Source: Bacteroidales bacterium
GTDB lineage: Bacteria > Bacteroidota > Bacteroidia > Bacteroidales > Muribaculaceae
Assembly (NCBI GenBank): GCA_900769345.1
Contig: CAAGGJ010000113.1
Span: 1-23,028, forward strand
Direction of reading: 5' to 3'
DNA length: 23,028 nucleotides
Every line of letters begins with the position of its first letter. Within the stretch, counting starts at the first letter, position 1. The translations under genes were made by a program, and so were the position numbers. Positions 1-6,742 of this stretch are shown in pieces. The notes beneath the pieces were generated by a model. That model searched no databases. It saw only the letters and a program-made list of their open reading frames with translations, and was not told the DNA's origin.

Positions 1-41
1 ATTGCCAAAATTAATGAATTACAGTGAATTACAACGAATTT

Positions 42-113
42 AACACCCAAAATGACCTATAGAAAGACGAATGGGTGTTTTTCTCGCTGAAAAACACCCA
101 TTTTGACCCATAG
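42..113. repeat. AACACCCA repeat cluster with a 13-bp perfect hairpin
   Basis: Two 21-bp direct copies (42-62 and 93-113) match at 17 of 21 positions: both start AACACCCA, carry a 4-base A/T spacer, then GACC and ATAG. Between them lies the inverted word TGGGTGTT (72-79). The middle word can pair with the left copy or, better, with the right copy. The latter gives a perfect 13-bp stem, 70-82 with 90-102, around a 7-nt loop. The two pairings exclude each other. No gene is seen immediately downstream on the plus strand, so its role is unknown. It could be the tail of an upstream transcript or a small noncoding element. Confidence 0.5.
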
Positions 114-138
114 GCCAAAGTTTAACGGGTCGTTTTTT
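105..138 (+). terminator. Possible rho-independent terminator (plus strand)
   Basis: GACCC (105-109) can pair with GGGTC (127-131), and a run of six T follows (133-138). The stem is only 5 bp and the loop is 17 nt, so this is a weak candidate. It would end a plus-strand transcript entering from the left of the window. Confidence 0.3.
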
Positions 139-368
139 ATTATACAGATAATCAGAGCGATATAAAATCGGGTAGAATGTGATAGATTGAGATGCGTTTG
201 AAAGTTTAACAAAAGGTGCTTTTCATATAGTTATAGCGTCTGATTATTGATTCTTTCTCGGCAAAAGATGGGTAATCCGGTAGATGTTAGAGCGAGAGAT
301 AAAAATGCATAGCATGGGCTTGTGAGAAATAATTAGCGCATTGTCAAAGATGTGTGCCTATGGGAGTT

Positions 369-1025
369 TCAGGGTTTTGAGGCGCGGATTATTTCGCGTT
401 TTCCGCCCGGAGGGCCCGGGAGGCGTTCTACCGTGAAACCGGCTGATTGCAGCATGCGTCGCACCACACCTTTGGCGCAGTAGGTGGTGAGTATGCCGCC
501 CGGGTTGAGCACTTGGTAGAGATGGTTGAAAAGTTGTTGTGTCCACATCTCAGGCTGTTTTTCGGGAGCAAAAGCATCGAAATAGATAATGTCGAAGTGT
601 GGAGAGAATGTGTAGTGAGTGAAATCGGCTTCGATTTTCAGTAGCGTGAAGTGCGGAGTGATTTGTGTGGGTTCGCCCCAAGGGGCGCTATGCAGCGCAT
701 AATAAAGGTCGGCGCAGTCGTTGCCCACAATGGCAGGATAGTCGAGGCGATGCAGCACATCGAGGCTAAGCGGATAGCGCTCTATGCCCGTGTAGCTGAT
801 GCTACGATGCGAGTTTAGAGCCTCGAGAGCAGAGAGCAGGCAGTTGAGCCCCGTGCCGAATCCTATTTCGAGAATGTGAGGTGACTCCACGCGCGAGTGA
901 CGCAGAGCCATATCGATGAATATGTGTTGCGCTTCGGTGAGGGCACCCTTCACCGAGTGATAGTGCTCGTTGAGTTCGGGCACAAATAGCGTGTAGCTGC
1001 CGTCGGCTGTCAATTCCAATTCCAT
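369..1025 (-). CDS. mnmD: tRNA U34 methyltransferase MnmD (stand-alone MnmC methyltransferase domain)
   Basis: A 218-aa cytosolic SAM-dependent methyltransferase of the DUF752/MnmC-N family. In known members it methylates the 5-aminomethyl group of 2-thiouridine at the tRNA wobble position, giving mnm5s2U after the MnmE-MnmG step. The sequence shows the SAM loop ILEIGFGTGLNC at about residues 50-61 and the family signature YFDAFAPEKQPEMW in the second half. It ends without the C-terminal FAD oxidase domain of the two-domain E. coli MnmC; the length matches the single-domain form. The ATG at 1025 is favoured because a good -33/-7 promoter lies immediately upstream, leaving almost no 5' leader. 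It stands alone on the minus strand. Confidence in the family is high; the tRNA substrate is inferred from it. Confidence 0.93.
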   Translation of the reverse strand: MELELTADGSYTLFVPELNEHYHSVKGALTEAQHIFIDMALRHSRVESPHILEIGFGTGLNCLLSALEALNSHRSISYTGIERYPLSLDVLHRLDYPAIVGNDCADLYYALHSAPWGEPTQITPHFTLLKIEADFTHYTFSPHFDIIYFDAFAPEKQPEMWTQQLFNHLYQVLNPGGILTTYCAKGVVRRMLQSAGFTVERLPGPPGGKREIIRASKP

Positions 1026-1029
1026 AATG

Positions 1030-1060
1030 CAAAAGTAGTAAACAATCGGCTATTAGGCAA
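1030..1060 (-). promoter_or_regulatory. Bacteroidetes-type promoter of mnmD
   Basis: On the minus strand TTGC (1060-1057) is followed after exactly 19 nt by TACTTTTG (1037-1030), matching the Bacteroidetes -7 consensus TAnnTTTG. Only four bases separate the -7 box from the ATG of mnmD, so transcription should begin at or within a couple of bases of the start codon. Confidence 0.6.
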
Positions 1061-1096
1061 CTCCGAATCTGCAATAACCAAACCGAATGTATCGCC

Positions 1097-1168
1097 AAGC
1101 AAGGCGAAAAATGCACGAAACAGGTCGTTAGTGTATATAAAAATGTGCATTAACGACCGATTTCGTGC
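1097..1168 (+). repeat. Left copy of 71-bp palindromic repeat
   Basis: This copy matches 2734-2804 at 66 of 71 positions without gaps. It is also an inverted repeat: the arm at 1113-1130 (GCACGAAA, 2 nt, GGTCGTTA) pairs with the arm at 1151-1168 at 16 of 18 positions around an AT-rich loop containing TATATA. A second pairing is possible, because AATGCAC (1110-1116) is complementary to GTGCATT (1145-1151), which overlaps the second arm. It lies between the mnmD promoter and the ATPase promoter. Confidence 0.9.
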
Positions 1169-1172
1169 AAAA

Positions 1173-1207
1173 TTTAGTAGAAAGAGTGCAGAAAAATGCT
1201 AACTTTG
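1173..1207 (+). promoter_or_regulatory. Promoter of the ATPase gene, just inside the left repeat
   Basis: TAACTTTG (1200-1207) is a perfect Bacteroidetes -7 box. The -33 element is weak; TTAG at 1174-1177 is the nearest candidate, 22 nt upstream. The inferred transcription start near 1213 lies downstream of the in-frame GTG at 1165, so that codon cannot be the main start. The 5' leader would be about 50 nt to ATG 1267. Confidence 0.55.
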
Positions 1208-1266
1208 TAATCGAAAACATAGGGCTCGGCGTGGTAGCGACAGCTCTAATAATGAGGAAGATGACT

Positions 1267-2721
1267 ATGAAAAGGTTATTTATAGGGCGCGAGAAAGAGC
1301 AGCGCCTGCTCAAGGAGTATCTTGAGTCAGAGCAATCGGAGTTTATAGCGGTGTATGGACGACGCCGTGTGGGCAAGACCTTTCTGATACAGCAAGTGAT
1401 AGGCGATGACTATGCTTATTATGTGTCGGGGATGCACGGGGTGCCAATGCGCGTGCAGCTTGCCAACTTTATGGAAGGGATGAAGAAAAAAGGCGCGAAG
1501 TGCGAGCCGGCCAAGGACTGGCTTGAGGCATTTTTTGCGCTCGAGAGCTATCTTGAATCACTTCCCGAAGGGCGCAAAACCGTGTTTGTCGACGAAATGC
1601 CTTGGATGGACACGCCGCGGTCGAACTTTATAAGTGGCTTGGAGCATTTTTGGAATTCGTGGGCATCGTGGCGCAACGACATTAAGCTCATAGTGTGCGG
1701 CAGTGCCACTTCGTGGATTATAAATAATCTGATAAAAAATCGCGGTGGACTTCACAACAGGGTGACTCACAAGATGCCGTTGCGACCATTTACCTTGCGC
1801 GAATGCGAAGAATATTTCGAGGCATACGGTTTCAGATATTCGCGAAAGCAGATAGCCGAGTGCTATATGGCGCTTGGTGGAGTGCCTTTTTATCTGTCGA
1901 AAATGAATAAGGGCGAGAGTGTGGCGCAAAACATCGACCGACTGCTCTTTTCTGACGATGGCGAACTTCGCGACGAGTTTAACTCGCTCTATAACTCGCT
2001 CTATAAGAATGCTGCCAATCACATAAAGGTAGTTACCGCTTTGGCAACTCGCGGCTCGGGACTGACTCGGAAAGAATTGGTGAAAACAACTCGAATAGCC
2101 GACAATGGCAAGTTCTCGATGATGCTCGAAGAACTCGAGAATTGTGGATTTGTGCGGCACTATGAGCCATACGCCCCGCAGCCGGCAAGGCGCAGAACGA
2201 TAGGCGCAGTCGAGCGTCGCAGTCCGGATACGATTTATCAACTTATTGATTTGTTTACGCTCTTTTATTTTCAGGTGATGCGGAAAGCCGATGCCGACGA
2301 CGGCAATTACTGGTCGAACAGTCAGAATTCGCCTGTTTTCAACACCTGGGCGGGACTTTCGTTCGAAAAATTGTGCTTGAATCATGTGGACCAAATAAAG
2401 GCGGCATTGGGAATATCGGGCGTAGTAAGCAATGTGTATTCGTGGGCAGGCGGAGGTGTTAATGGCAAGGCGCAAATCGATTTGGTAATCGACCGTGCCG
2501 ACAAGACGATTAATATATGCGAGATGAAGTTTTATAACACCCCCTATGCGCTTAGTGCTAAGGACGAAGATGACATAGAGGCCAAGGTGGCGGCATTTGT
2601 TGAGGCTACGGCTACCGACAAGAGCATAGTGGTGACTATGATAACCGCTAAGGGAATGGTGCAGAACTCGCATGCCGGATGTGTGCAGAAGGCTCTCACC
2701 CTCGAGGAGTTGTTTACATAA
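1267..2721 (+). CDS. P-loop ATPase with C-terminal DUF234 (PD-(D/E)XK nuclease-like) domain
   Basis: A 484-aa soluble protein of the ATPase_2 plus DUF234 family, common in archaea and strongly expanded in some Bacteroidetes; the cellular role is not established. Residues 31-38 (GRRRVGKT) form Walker A, and VFVDEM near 106-111 is Walker B. FIGREKEQ at the N terminus is typical of the family. The C-terminal domain has D405, E419 and K421 spaced as D-x13-E-x-K (QIDLVID, CEMKF), the core of a PD-(D/E)XK nuclease fold. Cleavage is an inference from that motif. ATG 1267 is preferred because AGGAAG lies 6 nt upstream; ATG 1252 and 1261 are in-frame alternatives. Near-identical palindromic repeats flank the gene. 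Codon usage resembles its neighbours, so any transfer is old or from a related genome. Confidence 0.88.
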   Translation: MKRLFIGREKEQRLLKEYLESEQSEFIAVYGRRRVGKTFLIQQVIGDDYAYYVSGMHGVPMRVQLANFMEGMKKKGAKCEPAKDWLEAFFALESYLESLPEGRKTVFVDEMPWMDTPRSNFISGLEHFWNSWASWRNDIKLIVCGSATSWIINNLIKNRGGLHNRVTHKMPLRPFTLRECEEYFEAYGFRYSRKQIAECYMALGGVPFYLSKMNKGESVAQNIDRLLFSDDGELRDEFNSLYNSLYKNAANHIKVVTALATRGSGLTRKELVKTTRIADNGKFSMMLEELENCGFVRHYEPYAPQPARRRTIGAVERRSPDTIYQLIDLFTLFYFQVMRKADADDGNYWSNSQNSPVFNTWAGLSFEKLCLNHVDQIKAALGISGVVSNVYSWAGGGVNGKAQIDLVIDRADKTINICEMKFYNTPYALSAKDEDDIEAKVAAFVEATATDKSIVVTMITAKGMVQNSHAGCVQKALTLEELFT

Positions 2722-2733
2722 TATAATAACCAT

Positions 2734-2804
2734 AAGCAAGGTGAAAAATGCACGAAAACGGTCGTTAATGTATATAATAATGTGCATTAACGACCGATTT
2801 CGTG
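2734..2804 (+). repeat. Right copy of 71-bp palindromic repeat
   Basis: This copy is in the same orientation as 1097-1167, with five substitutions and no gaps. Its arms (2750-2767 and 2788-2805) pair at 16 of 18 positions. The AT-rich loop and the alternative AATGCAC/GTGCATT pairing are both kept. It starts 13 bp after the ATPase stop codon, so it could also act as a 3' transcript hairpin, although no T-run follows it. Confidence 0.9.
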
Positions 2805-2903
2805 AGTATTTTGGAGCATTTTCGGGAATGGATGTGCCGAGGTGGAGGTAGCCGGGCGGGTAAATAATGTGGCTCGGTGATGCGTATTACGGCAGATAAT
2901 GTG

Positions 2904-2911
2904 TAACTTTG
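2904..2911 (+). promoter_or_regulatory. -7 promoter box of the Smr operon
   Basis: TAACTTTG matches TAnnTTTG and is identical to the ATPase gene's -7 box. No clear -33 TTTG is seen at the usual spacing. The inferred transcription start near 2917 leaves a leader of about 20 nt before ATG 2939. Confidence 0.5.
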
Positions 2912-2938
2912 CGAAAGGAAATAATAACAAAGAAAACG

Positions 2939-3997
2939 ATGGCAAAAGTGAATGATATAGTGCGCTTTCTGAATGCACAGGGAGGCGGAAGAATCACCAA
3001 GATAGTGGATAATTTAGCATACGTTGAAGACGAGGACGGATTTGAGACTCCGGTGTTGCTTCGCGAGATAGTGGTAGTGGAGGAGAGCAAGTCGAAGCCC
3101 ACCGCCTACGACCGCCCATTGGTGCCAGCCAAGAGCAAGGAAGTGGAAGCTCCGGGTCCGAAACCCAAGCCGGCTGCTCTGCCAGTGGAGGAAACCGAAA
3201 CCGGCGAGGTGCTCAATGTGGTGCTCGCTTACGAGCCTGCTGAGATTAAGCATCTCAATACCACCAAATTCTACGCCTATCTGGTGAACGACAGCAATTA
3301 TTACCTCTATTTCAGCTATATGTCGCGCGACGATGAGAACGGTATGTGGAAAACTCGTTTTCACGGTATTGTGGAGCCTAACATACAGGTGCTGCTCGAA
3401 GAATTTGGCCACGAATCGCTCCCCGAAATGGACCGCGTGGCTGTGCAATATGTGGCATTCAAGCAAGATAAGCCCTTCAAACTGAAAAATCCGGCATTGG
3501 TGGAATATCGACTCGATACCACCAAGTTCTATAAATTGCATTGCTTCCACGACAATATGTACTTCGACTCGCCGGTGATAGCATTCGACATAGTGAAGAA
3601 CGACCTTCCTAAGCGACAAATGGTAATCGACAGCAGCGACTTGGAGCGAGCCATGCGCGAAAAGCGTGTCGCCGACAAGCCCAATCGCAAACCGGTGGAG
3701 AAGCGCCAGAATGAAGGTCCGATAGTGGTTGACCTGCATATCAACGAACTTCTCGACACTACTGCCGGAATGAGTTCTACCGATATGCTGCTCTATCAGC
3801 TCGAAAAATTCCGCGAAACCATCGAGGCCCATAAGAAACACATAGGGCAGAAGATAGTGTTTATCCACGGCAAGGGCGAGGGCGTGCTTCGTAAGGCAAT
3901 TCTCGACGAACTCAAGCGTCGCTACCCCCGCTGCGAGGCTCAAGATGCAAGTTTTCGTGAATATGGCTTCGGCGCCACACAGGTAACCATCAAATAA
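2939..3997 (+). CDS. DUF2027 and Smr domain protein
   Basis: A 352-aa protein with a Bacteroidetes-typical layout: an N-terminal DUF2027 region beginning MAKVNDIVRFLN, a charged proline-rich linker (about residues 50-90), a middle beta-rich region, and a C-terminal Smr domain over roughly the last 90 residues. The Smr signature is visible as VDLHIN (LDxH-like motif) and HGKGEG (HGxG motif). Smr domains in MutS2 and related proteins bind or nick nucleic acids, including branched DNA and RNA on collided ribosomes; the role of the DUF2027 fusion is unknown. ATG 2939 is chosen because a -7 box at 2904-2911 places the transcript start after the more upstream TTG. The next gene starts 7 nt after the stop. 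Confidence 0.88.
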   Translation: MAKVNDIVRFLNAQGGGRITKIVDNLAYVEDEDGFETPVLLREIVVVEESKSKPTAYDRPLVPAKSKEVEAPGPKPKPAALPVEETETGEVLNVVLAYEPAEIKHLNTTKFYAYLVNDSNYYLYFSYMSRDDENGMWKTRFHGIVEPNIQVLLEEFGHESLPEMDRVAVQYVAFKQDKPFKLKNPALVEYRLDTTKFYKLHCFHDNMYFDSPVIAFDIVKNDLPKRQMVIDSSDLERAMREKRVADKPNRKPVEKRQNEGPIVVDLHINELLDTTAGMSSTDMLLYQLEKFRETIEAHKKHIGQKIVFIHGKGEGVLRKAILDELKRRYPRCEAQDASFREYGFGATQVTIK

Positions 3998-4003
3998 GGA
4001 GCT

Positions 4004-4768
4004 ATGATATTCTATTTCAGCGGAACGGGAAACAGCGAGTATGTGGCGCGGCAGCTGGCAGAAGCCCTCGGCGAGCGCCTCATAGGCATGGCACAGGCCA
4101 TCAATAGCGGCGAAATGCGCTATACGCTCGGCGAAGGCGAGGCCGTGGGGTGGGTATTTCCTACCTATTCGTGGGGTCCGGCACCGATAGCCGTGACATT
4201 TGCCCGAAAGGTGGAGATAGAAGGCTTTGCAAGCCATACTTATAGTTATATGGTCACCACATGTGGCGATGATATAGCCCTCTCGGCGCAGATATGGCGC
4301 AGCGAGTTGGTGCAGCGCGGCATGCACTGCTCTATGGCAATGTCGGTGCAGATGCCCAACAACTACATTCTGCTGCCCGGCTTCGATGTCGACTCCAAGC
4401 ACCTCGAAGAAAAGAAGCGCCGAGCTGCAGTGCCTCGCATAGCGCAGGTGGTGGCAGCCATCGAGAACCGCAGCACCTGCGACGATGTGGTGAAAGGCTC
4501 TATGCCTTGGCTCAAATCGAAGGTGGTGTATCCACTGTTTCGAAACTATGCTATGAGCGACAGCGGTTTTGCTTCGCAGAATGACATCTGCAACGGTTGC
4601 GGCAAGTGCGTGAAGGTGTGCCCCAATGCCAATATCAGCATGAGTGCTGAAGGAGTGCCGCAGTGGCACGGCAATTGCACCATGTGCTTGAGTTGCATAC
4701 ATCGGTGCCCCGTGAGAGCCATCCAGTATGGCAATCAGACGCAGAAAAAAGGTAGATATCACTTCTAA
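4004..4768 (+). CDS. EFR1-type flavodoxin-ferredoxin fusion protein
   Basis: A 254-aa cytosolic electron-transfer protein. Residues 1-150 resemble flavodoxin, with the FMN phosphate loop FSGTGNS at 5-11. The C terminus carries two 4Fe-4S motifs, CNGCGKCVKVCP and CTMCLSCIHRCP, so all eight cluster cysteines are present. This is the EFR1 (EF-hand-less flavodoxin/ferredoxin) family layout; the redox partners are unknown. AGGAG at 3997-4001, overlapping the stop of the Smr gene, provides a ribosome binding site. The tight spacing indicates co-transcription with the Smr gene. Confidence 0.9.
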   Translation: MIFYFSGTGNSEYVARQLAEALGERLIGMAQAINSGEMRYTLGEGEAVGWVFPTYSWGPAPIAVTFARKVEIEGFASHTYSYMVTTCGDDIALSAQIWRSELVQRGMHCSMAMSVQMPNNYILLPGFDVDSKHLEEKKRRAAVPRIAQVVAAIENRSTCDDVVKGSMPWLKSKVVYPLFRNYAMSDSGFASQNDICNGCGKCVKVCPNANISMSAEGVPQWHGNCTMCLSCIHRCPVRAIQYGNQTQKKGRYHF

Positions 4769-4789
4769 ACGATAAAAACGCGCTGCCCT

Positions 4790-5155
4790 ATGAATATAGA
4801 GAGCATAAGAGATTACTGTCTCACGCTGCCCCGAGCTACTGAGGATTTCCCGTTCGACGACACCACATTGGTGTTTCGCATCGAGGGGAAGATATTTGCT
4901 ATGATTGACCTCGAGCGGCACGAGTGGCTCACGCTGAAGTGCGACCCCGAGTATGCCGAGGCACTTCGCGAACATCACACCGAGATAGCCGGTGCCTGGC
5001 ACATGAACAAACGCTACTGGAATATGCTCAACCTTGTGGGCAGTCTGAGCGACGAACTGATATGCCGGCTCATACGCCATAGTTATAATCAAGTGGTGAA
5101 GAAGTTCAGCCACCGTATGCGCGAAAGCATGAATCTGCAATTTGTGGAAGAATAA
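4790..5155 (+). CDS. MmcQ/YjbR family protein
   Basis: A 121-aa small protein of the MmcQ/YjbR family, which adopts a CyaY-like fold and is often called DNA-binding, although no specific function is established. Typical features are the N-terminal LPRATEDFPFDDTTLVFRI stretch, the central LTLKCDP and the C-terminal NKRYWNML segment. It lies 21 nt after the EFR1 gene and in the same operon. Nothing suggests truncation; the length is normal for the family. Confidence 0.88.
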   Translation: MNIESIRDYCLTLPRATEDFPFDDTTLVFRIEGKIFAMIDLERHEWLTLKCDPEYAEALREHHTEIAGAWHMNKRYWNMLNLVGSLSDELICRLIRHSYNQVVKKFSHRMRESMNLQFVEE

Positions 5156-5190
5156 GAAAAACGATTTTAACTCAAAACTCCTGACGAACT

Positions 5191-5619
5191 ATGAAGATAT
5201 ATGTAGCCAGCAGTTGGCGCAACGAGTATTTTCCCGGCATAGTGCAAGCCTTGCGCAATGCCGGATATGATGTGTACGATTTTCGCAATCCCGGTGACGG
5301 AGGTGACGGATTTCGCTGGAGCGACATTTCGGCCGATTGGCTTGATTGGGATCCGCAGCGTTATCGTCAAGAATTGACCGATAACCCACGCTGCCACCGT
5401 CAGTTTGCCAACGACCTGCGCGCCATGCAGAGCTGCGATGTGTGCGTGCTGCTATTGCCATGCGGACGCTCTGCTCACACCGAGGCAGGCTGGTTTGCCG
5501 GAAGTGGCAAAAAAGTGATAGCGCATATCCCCGTGAAGCAAGAGCCGGAACTGATGTACAGGCTGTTTGATGCTGTTACCACCACCGTCGACGAACTCCT
5601 TGAGGCTTTGGAGACCTGA
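5191..5619 (+). CDS. Nucleoside 2-deoxyribosyltransferase-like protein
   Basis: A 142-aa protein resembling the nucleoside 2-deoxyribosyltransferase superfamily. It starts MKIYVASSWRNE, the usual first strand, has a central DLRAMQSCDVCVLLLPCGRSAHTE segment, and the GRSAHTEAGW motif carries the glutamate in the position of the family's catalytic nucleophile. Enzymes of this group transfer or hydrolyse deoxyribosyl groups on nucleosides or nucleotides; this divergent branch is not characterised to my knowledge. It is the last gene of the Smr operon, 35 nt after the YjbR gene, and converges on the asparaginase gene with only 16 nt between stops. Confidence 0.78.
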   Translation: MKIYVASSWRNEYFPGIVQALRNAGYDVYDFRNPGDGGDGFRWSDISADWLDWDPQRYRQELTDNPRCHRQFANDLRAMQSCDVCVLLLPCGRSAHTEAGWFAGSGKKVIAHIPVKQEPELMYRLFDAVTTTVDELLEALET

Positions 5620-5635
5620 TTGGCGGGCGAAAGAT

Positions 5636-6673
5636 TTAGATAGTGGTCTCGCCGCAAATGCTGTATTCCATATATTTCTTAACCGACGAAGCGGGCAATC
5701 CCATGCCGAAGAGGTGCATAAGTTTGGTGATGGCGGCTTCGCTGGTGATGTCGTGTCCGCTTATCACGCCTATGCGCGATAGTGTGTTGCCGGTGTCGTA
5801 GAGCGAACTGTCGACAGCGCCGTTAACGCACTGCGTGACATTGACTATCACTATGCCACGGCTGAGTGCGTCGCTGATGGCATCGGTAAACCAAGAGGCG
5901 GTGGGTGCATTACCGGCGCCGTAGGTGCGGAGCACTATGCCCTTCACATTAGGAGTACCAAGCATGTGGCGCAAAGTGCTCTCGGTAATGCCAGGGAAAA
6001 GGTCGATGAAGAGCACATTAGGGTCCATGCCGTAGTGCACTTGCAGCGGGCGCTTGGTGTTGGTGCGGAAAAGCGATTCTTCGTGATACTGAATGTCGAG
6101 GCCGATTTTGGCAAGAGGAGGGTAGTTATTGCTTTTGAAAGCATTGAAGTGGTTGGCGCTCATTTTGGTGCTGCGGTTGCCGCGCCACAGGTAGTTCTCG
6201 AACAAAATAGCCACTTCTTGCACCATTGGTTCGCCGTTGGGTGTGCGTGCGGCAGCAATTTGTATGGCTGTGATGAGGTTTTCCTCACCATCGGTGCGCA
6301 CTTCGCCTATGGGCAACTGGCTGCCGGTGATGATTACCGGTTTTTGAAGATTCTCGAGCATAAAGCTCAGTGCCGATGCGGTGAACGCCATAGTGTCGGT
6401 GCCGTGGAGCACCACGAAGCCGTCGAAAGTGTCGTTTCCGTCTTCTATGGCGTGGGCTATGTCGCACCAGTGTTCGGTCGACATGTTTGAACTGTCGATA
6501 GGCGGGTCGAACTGGATGTTGCGGATGTCGTAGTCGAGCATCTTCAGTTTGGGCACATTGTCGATGAGGTGGGTGAAATCAAATGGTTGAAGACCCTTGG
6601 TTTCGGGGTTTTCAATCATTCCGATGGTGCCACCGGTGTAGATGATTAGAATCTTTGGCCTGTTTTGCGTCAT
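5636..6673 (-). CDS. ansA: Type I (cytoplasmic) L-asparaginase
   Basis: A 345-aa enzyme that hydrolyses L-asparagine to aspartate and ammonia in the cytosol. The conserved motifs are present: TGGTIG at 13-18, where T16 is the likely nucleophile, and HGTDTM at 90-95 with the T92-D93 pair, followed by KPVIITGSQLPI. There is no signal peptide, and the length fits E. coli AnsA (338 aa). ATG 6673 is chosen over an upstream TTG at 6682. A -7 box at 6735-6742 gives a leader of about 55 nt. It diverges from an aminotransferase gene that may use its product. Confidence 0.92.
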   Translation of the reverse strand: MTQNRPKILIIYTGGTIGMIENPETKGLQPFDFTHLIDNVPKLKMLDYDIRNIQFDPPIDSSNMSTEHWCDIAHAIEDGNDTFDGFVVLHGTDTMAFTASALSFMLENLQKPVIITGSQLPIGEVRTDGEENLITAIQIAAARTPNGEPMVQEVAILFENYLWRGNRSTKMSANHFNAFKSNNYPPLAKIGLDIQYHEESLFRTNTKRPLQVHYGMDPNVLFIDLFPGITESTLRHMLGTPNVKGIVLRTYGAGNAPTASWFTDAISDALSRGIVIVNVTQCVNGAVDSSLYDTGNTLSRIGVISGHDITSEAAITKLMHLFGMGLPASSVKKYMEYSICGETTI

Positions 6674-6734
6674 AGTGCACAAGAATTATAGGGGTTAGTA
6701 CCAACCGATATTGGCAAAATGCCATACGTTGGTG

Positions 6735-6742
6735 CAAATATA
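6735..6742 (-). promoter_or_regulatory. -7 promoter box of the asparaginase gene
   Basis: On the minus strand the bases read TATATTTG, matching TAnnTTTG. A convincing -33 element is not visible. The inferred transcription start is near 6729, about 55 nt upstream of the ATG. Confidence 0.45.

Larger units (their letters stand above)
1..368. other. Noncoding region downstream of mnmD, with repeat cluster at its left end
   Basis: I see no convincing gene here on either strand; stops are frequent in all frames and no protein family is recognisable. The left 140 bases hold three GAATT words spaced exactly 10 bp apart (16, 26, 36), then a set of AACACCCA/TGGGTGTT inverted repeats and a terminator-like hairpin, listed separately. 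Positions 140-368 are AT-rich without obvious structure and lie beyond the 3' end of the minus-strand mnmD. A gene off the left edge could end just before this region. Confidence 0.6.
1097..2804 (+). mobile_element. Candidate mobile or modular cassette: ATPase gene between two palindromic direct repeats
   Basis: The unit consists of a 71-bp repeat (1097-1167), a promoter -7 box (1200-1207), one gene (1267-2721) and a second 71-bp repeat (2734-2804) that begins 13 bp past the stop codon. Repeat spacing is 1637 bp. The promoters of the flanking genes lie just outside and appear intact. There is no transposase or recombinase gene in the unit and I found no convincing target-site duplication. If it moves, it does so with help in trans or by recombination between repeats. 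Mobility is inferred from the architecture. The alternative is that two copies of a dispersed palindromic repeat happen to border the gene. Confidence 0.4.

Noticed and set aside
42..113. Reading the AACACCCA repeats as a CRISPR array
   Set aside because: There are only two direct copies, with a complementary core between them, no regular unique spacers and no cas genes.
1091..1100. Target-site duplication around the repeat-flanked cassette
   Set aside because: Comparing the outer flanks of 1097 and 2804 shows only a shared GTAT that is not adjacent to the repeat edges, which is not convincing.
1165..1266. GTG start at 1165 extending the ATPase by 34 residues
   Set aside because: The GTG lies inside the palindromic repeat and upstream of the -7 box at 1200-1207, so the main transcript would not contain it. 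The extension does not look like the family.
1558..2787. A 409-codon antisense open frame over the cassette ATPase gene
   Set aside because: A codon-aligned shadow of a clear ATPase gene; no recognisable domain.
3014..5140. A 708-codon open frame on the minus strand across the Smr, EFR1 and YjbR genes
   Set aside because: It is aligned codon-on-codon with three plus-strand genes that share one frame. It stays open only because those genes avoid TTA, CTA and TCA. Its product is rich in His, Leu and Ala and matches no family.
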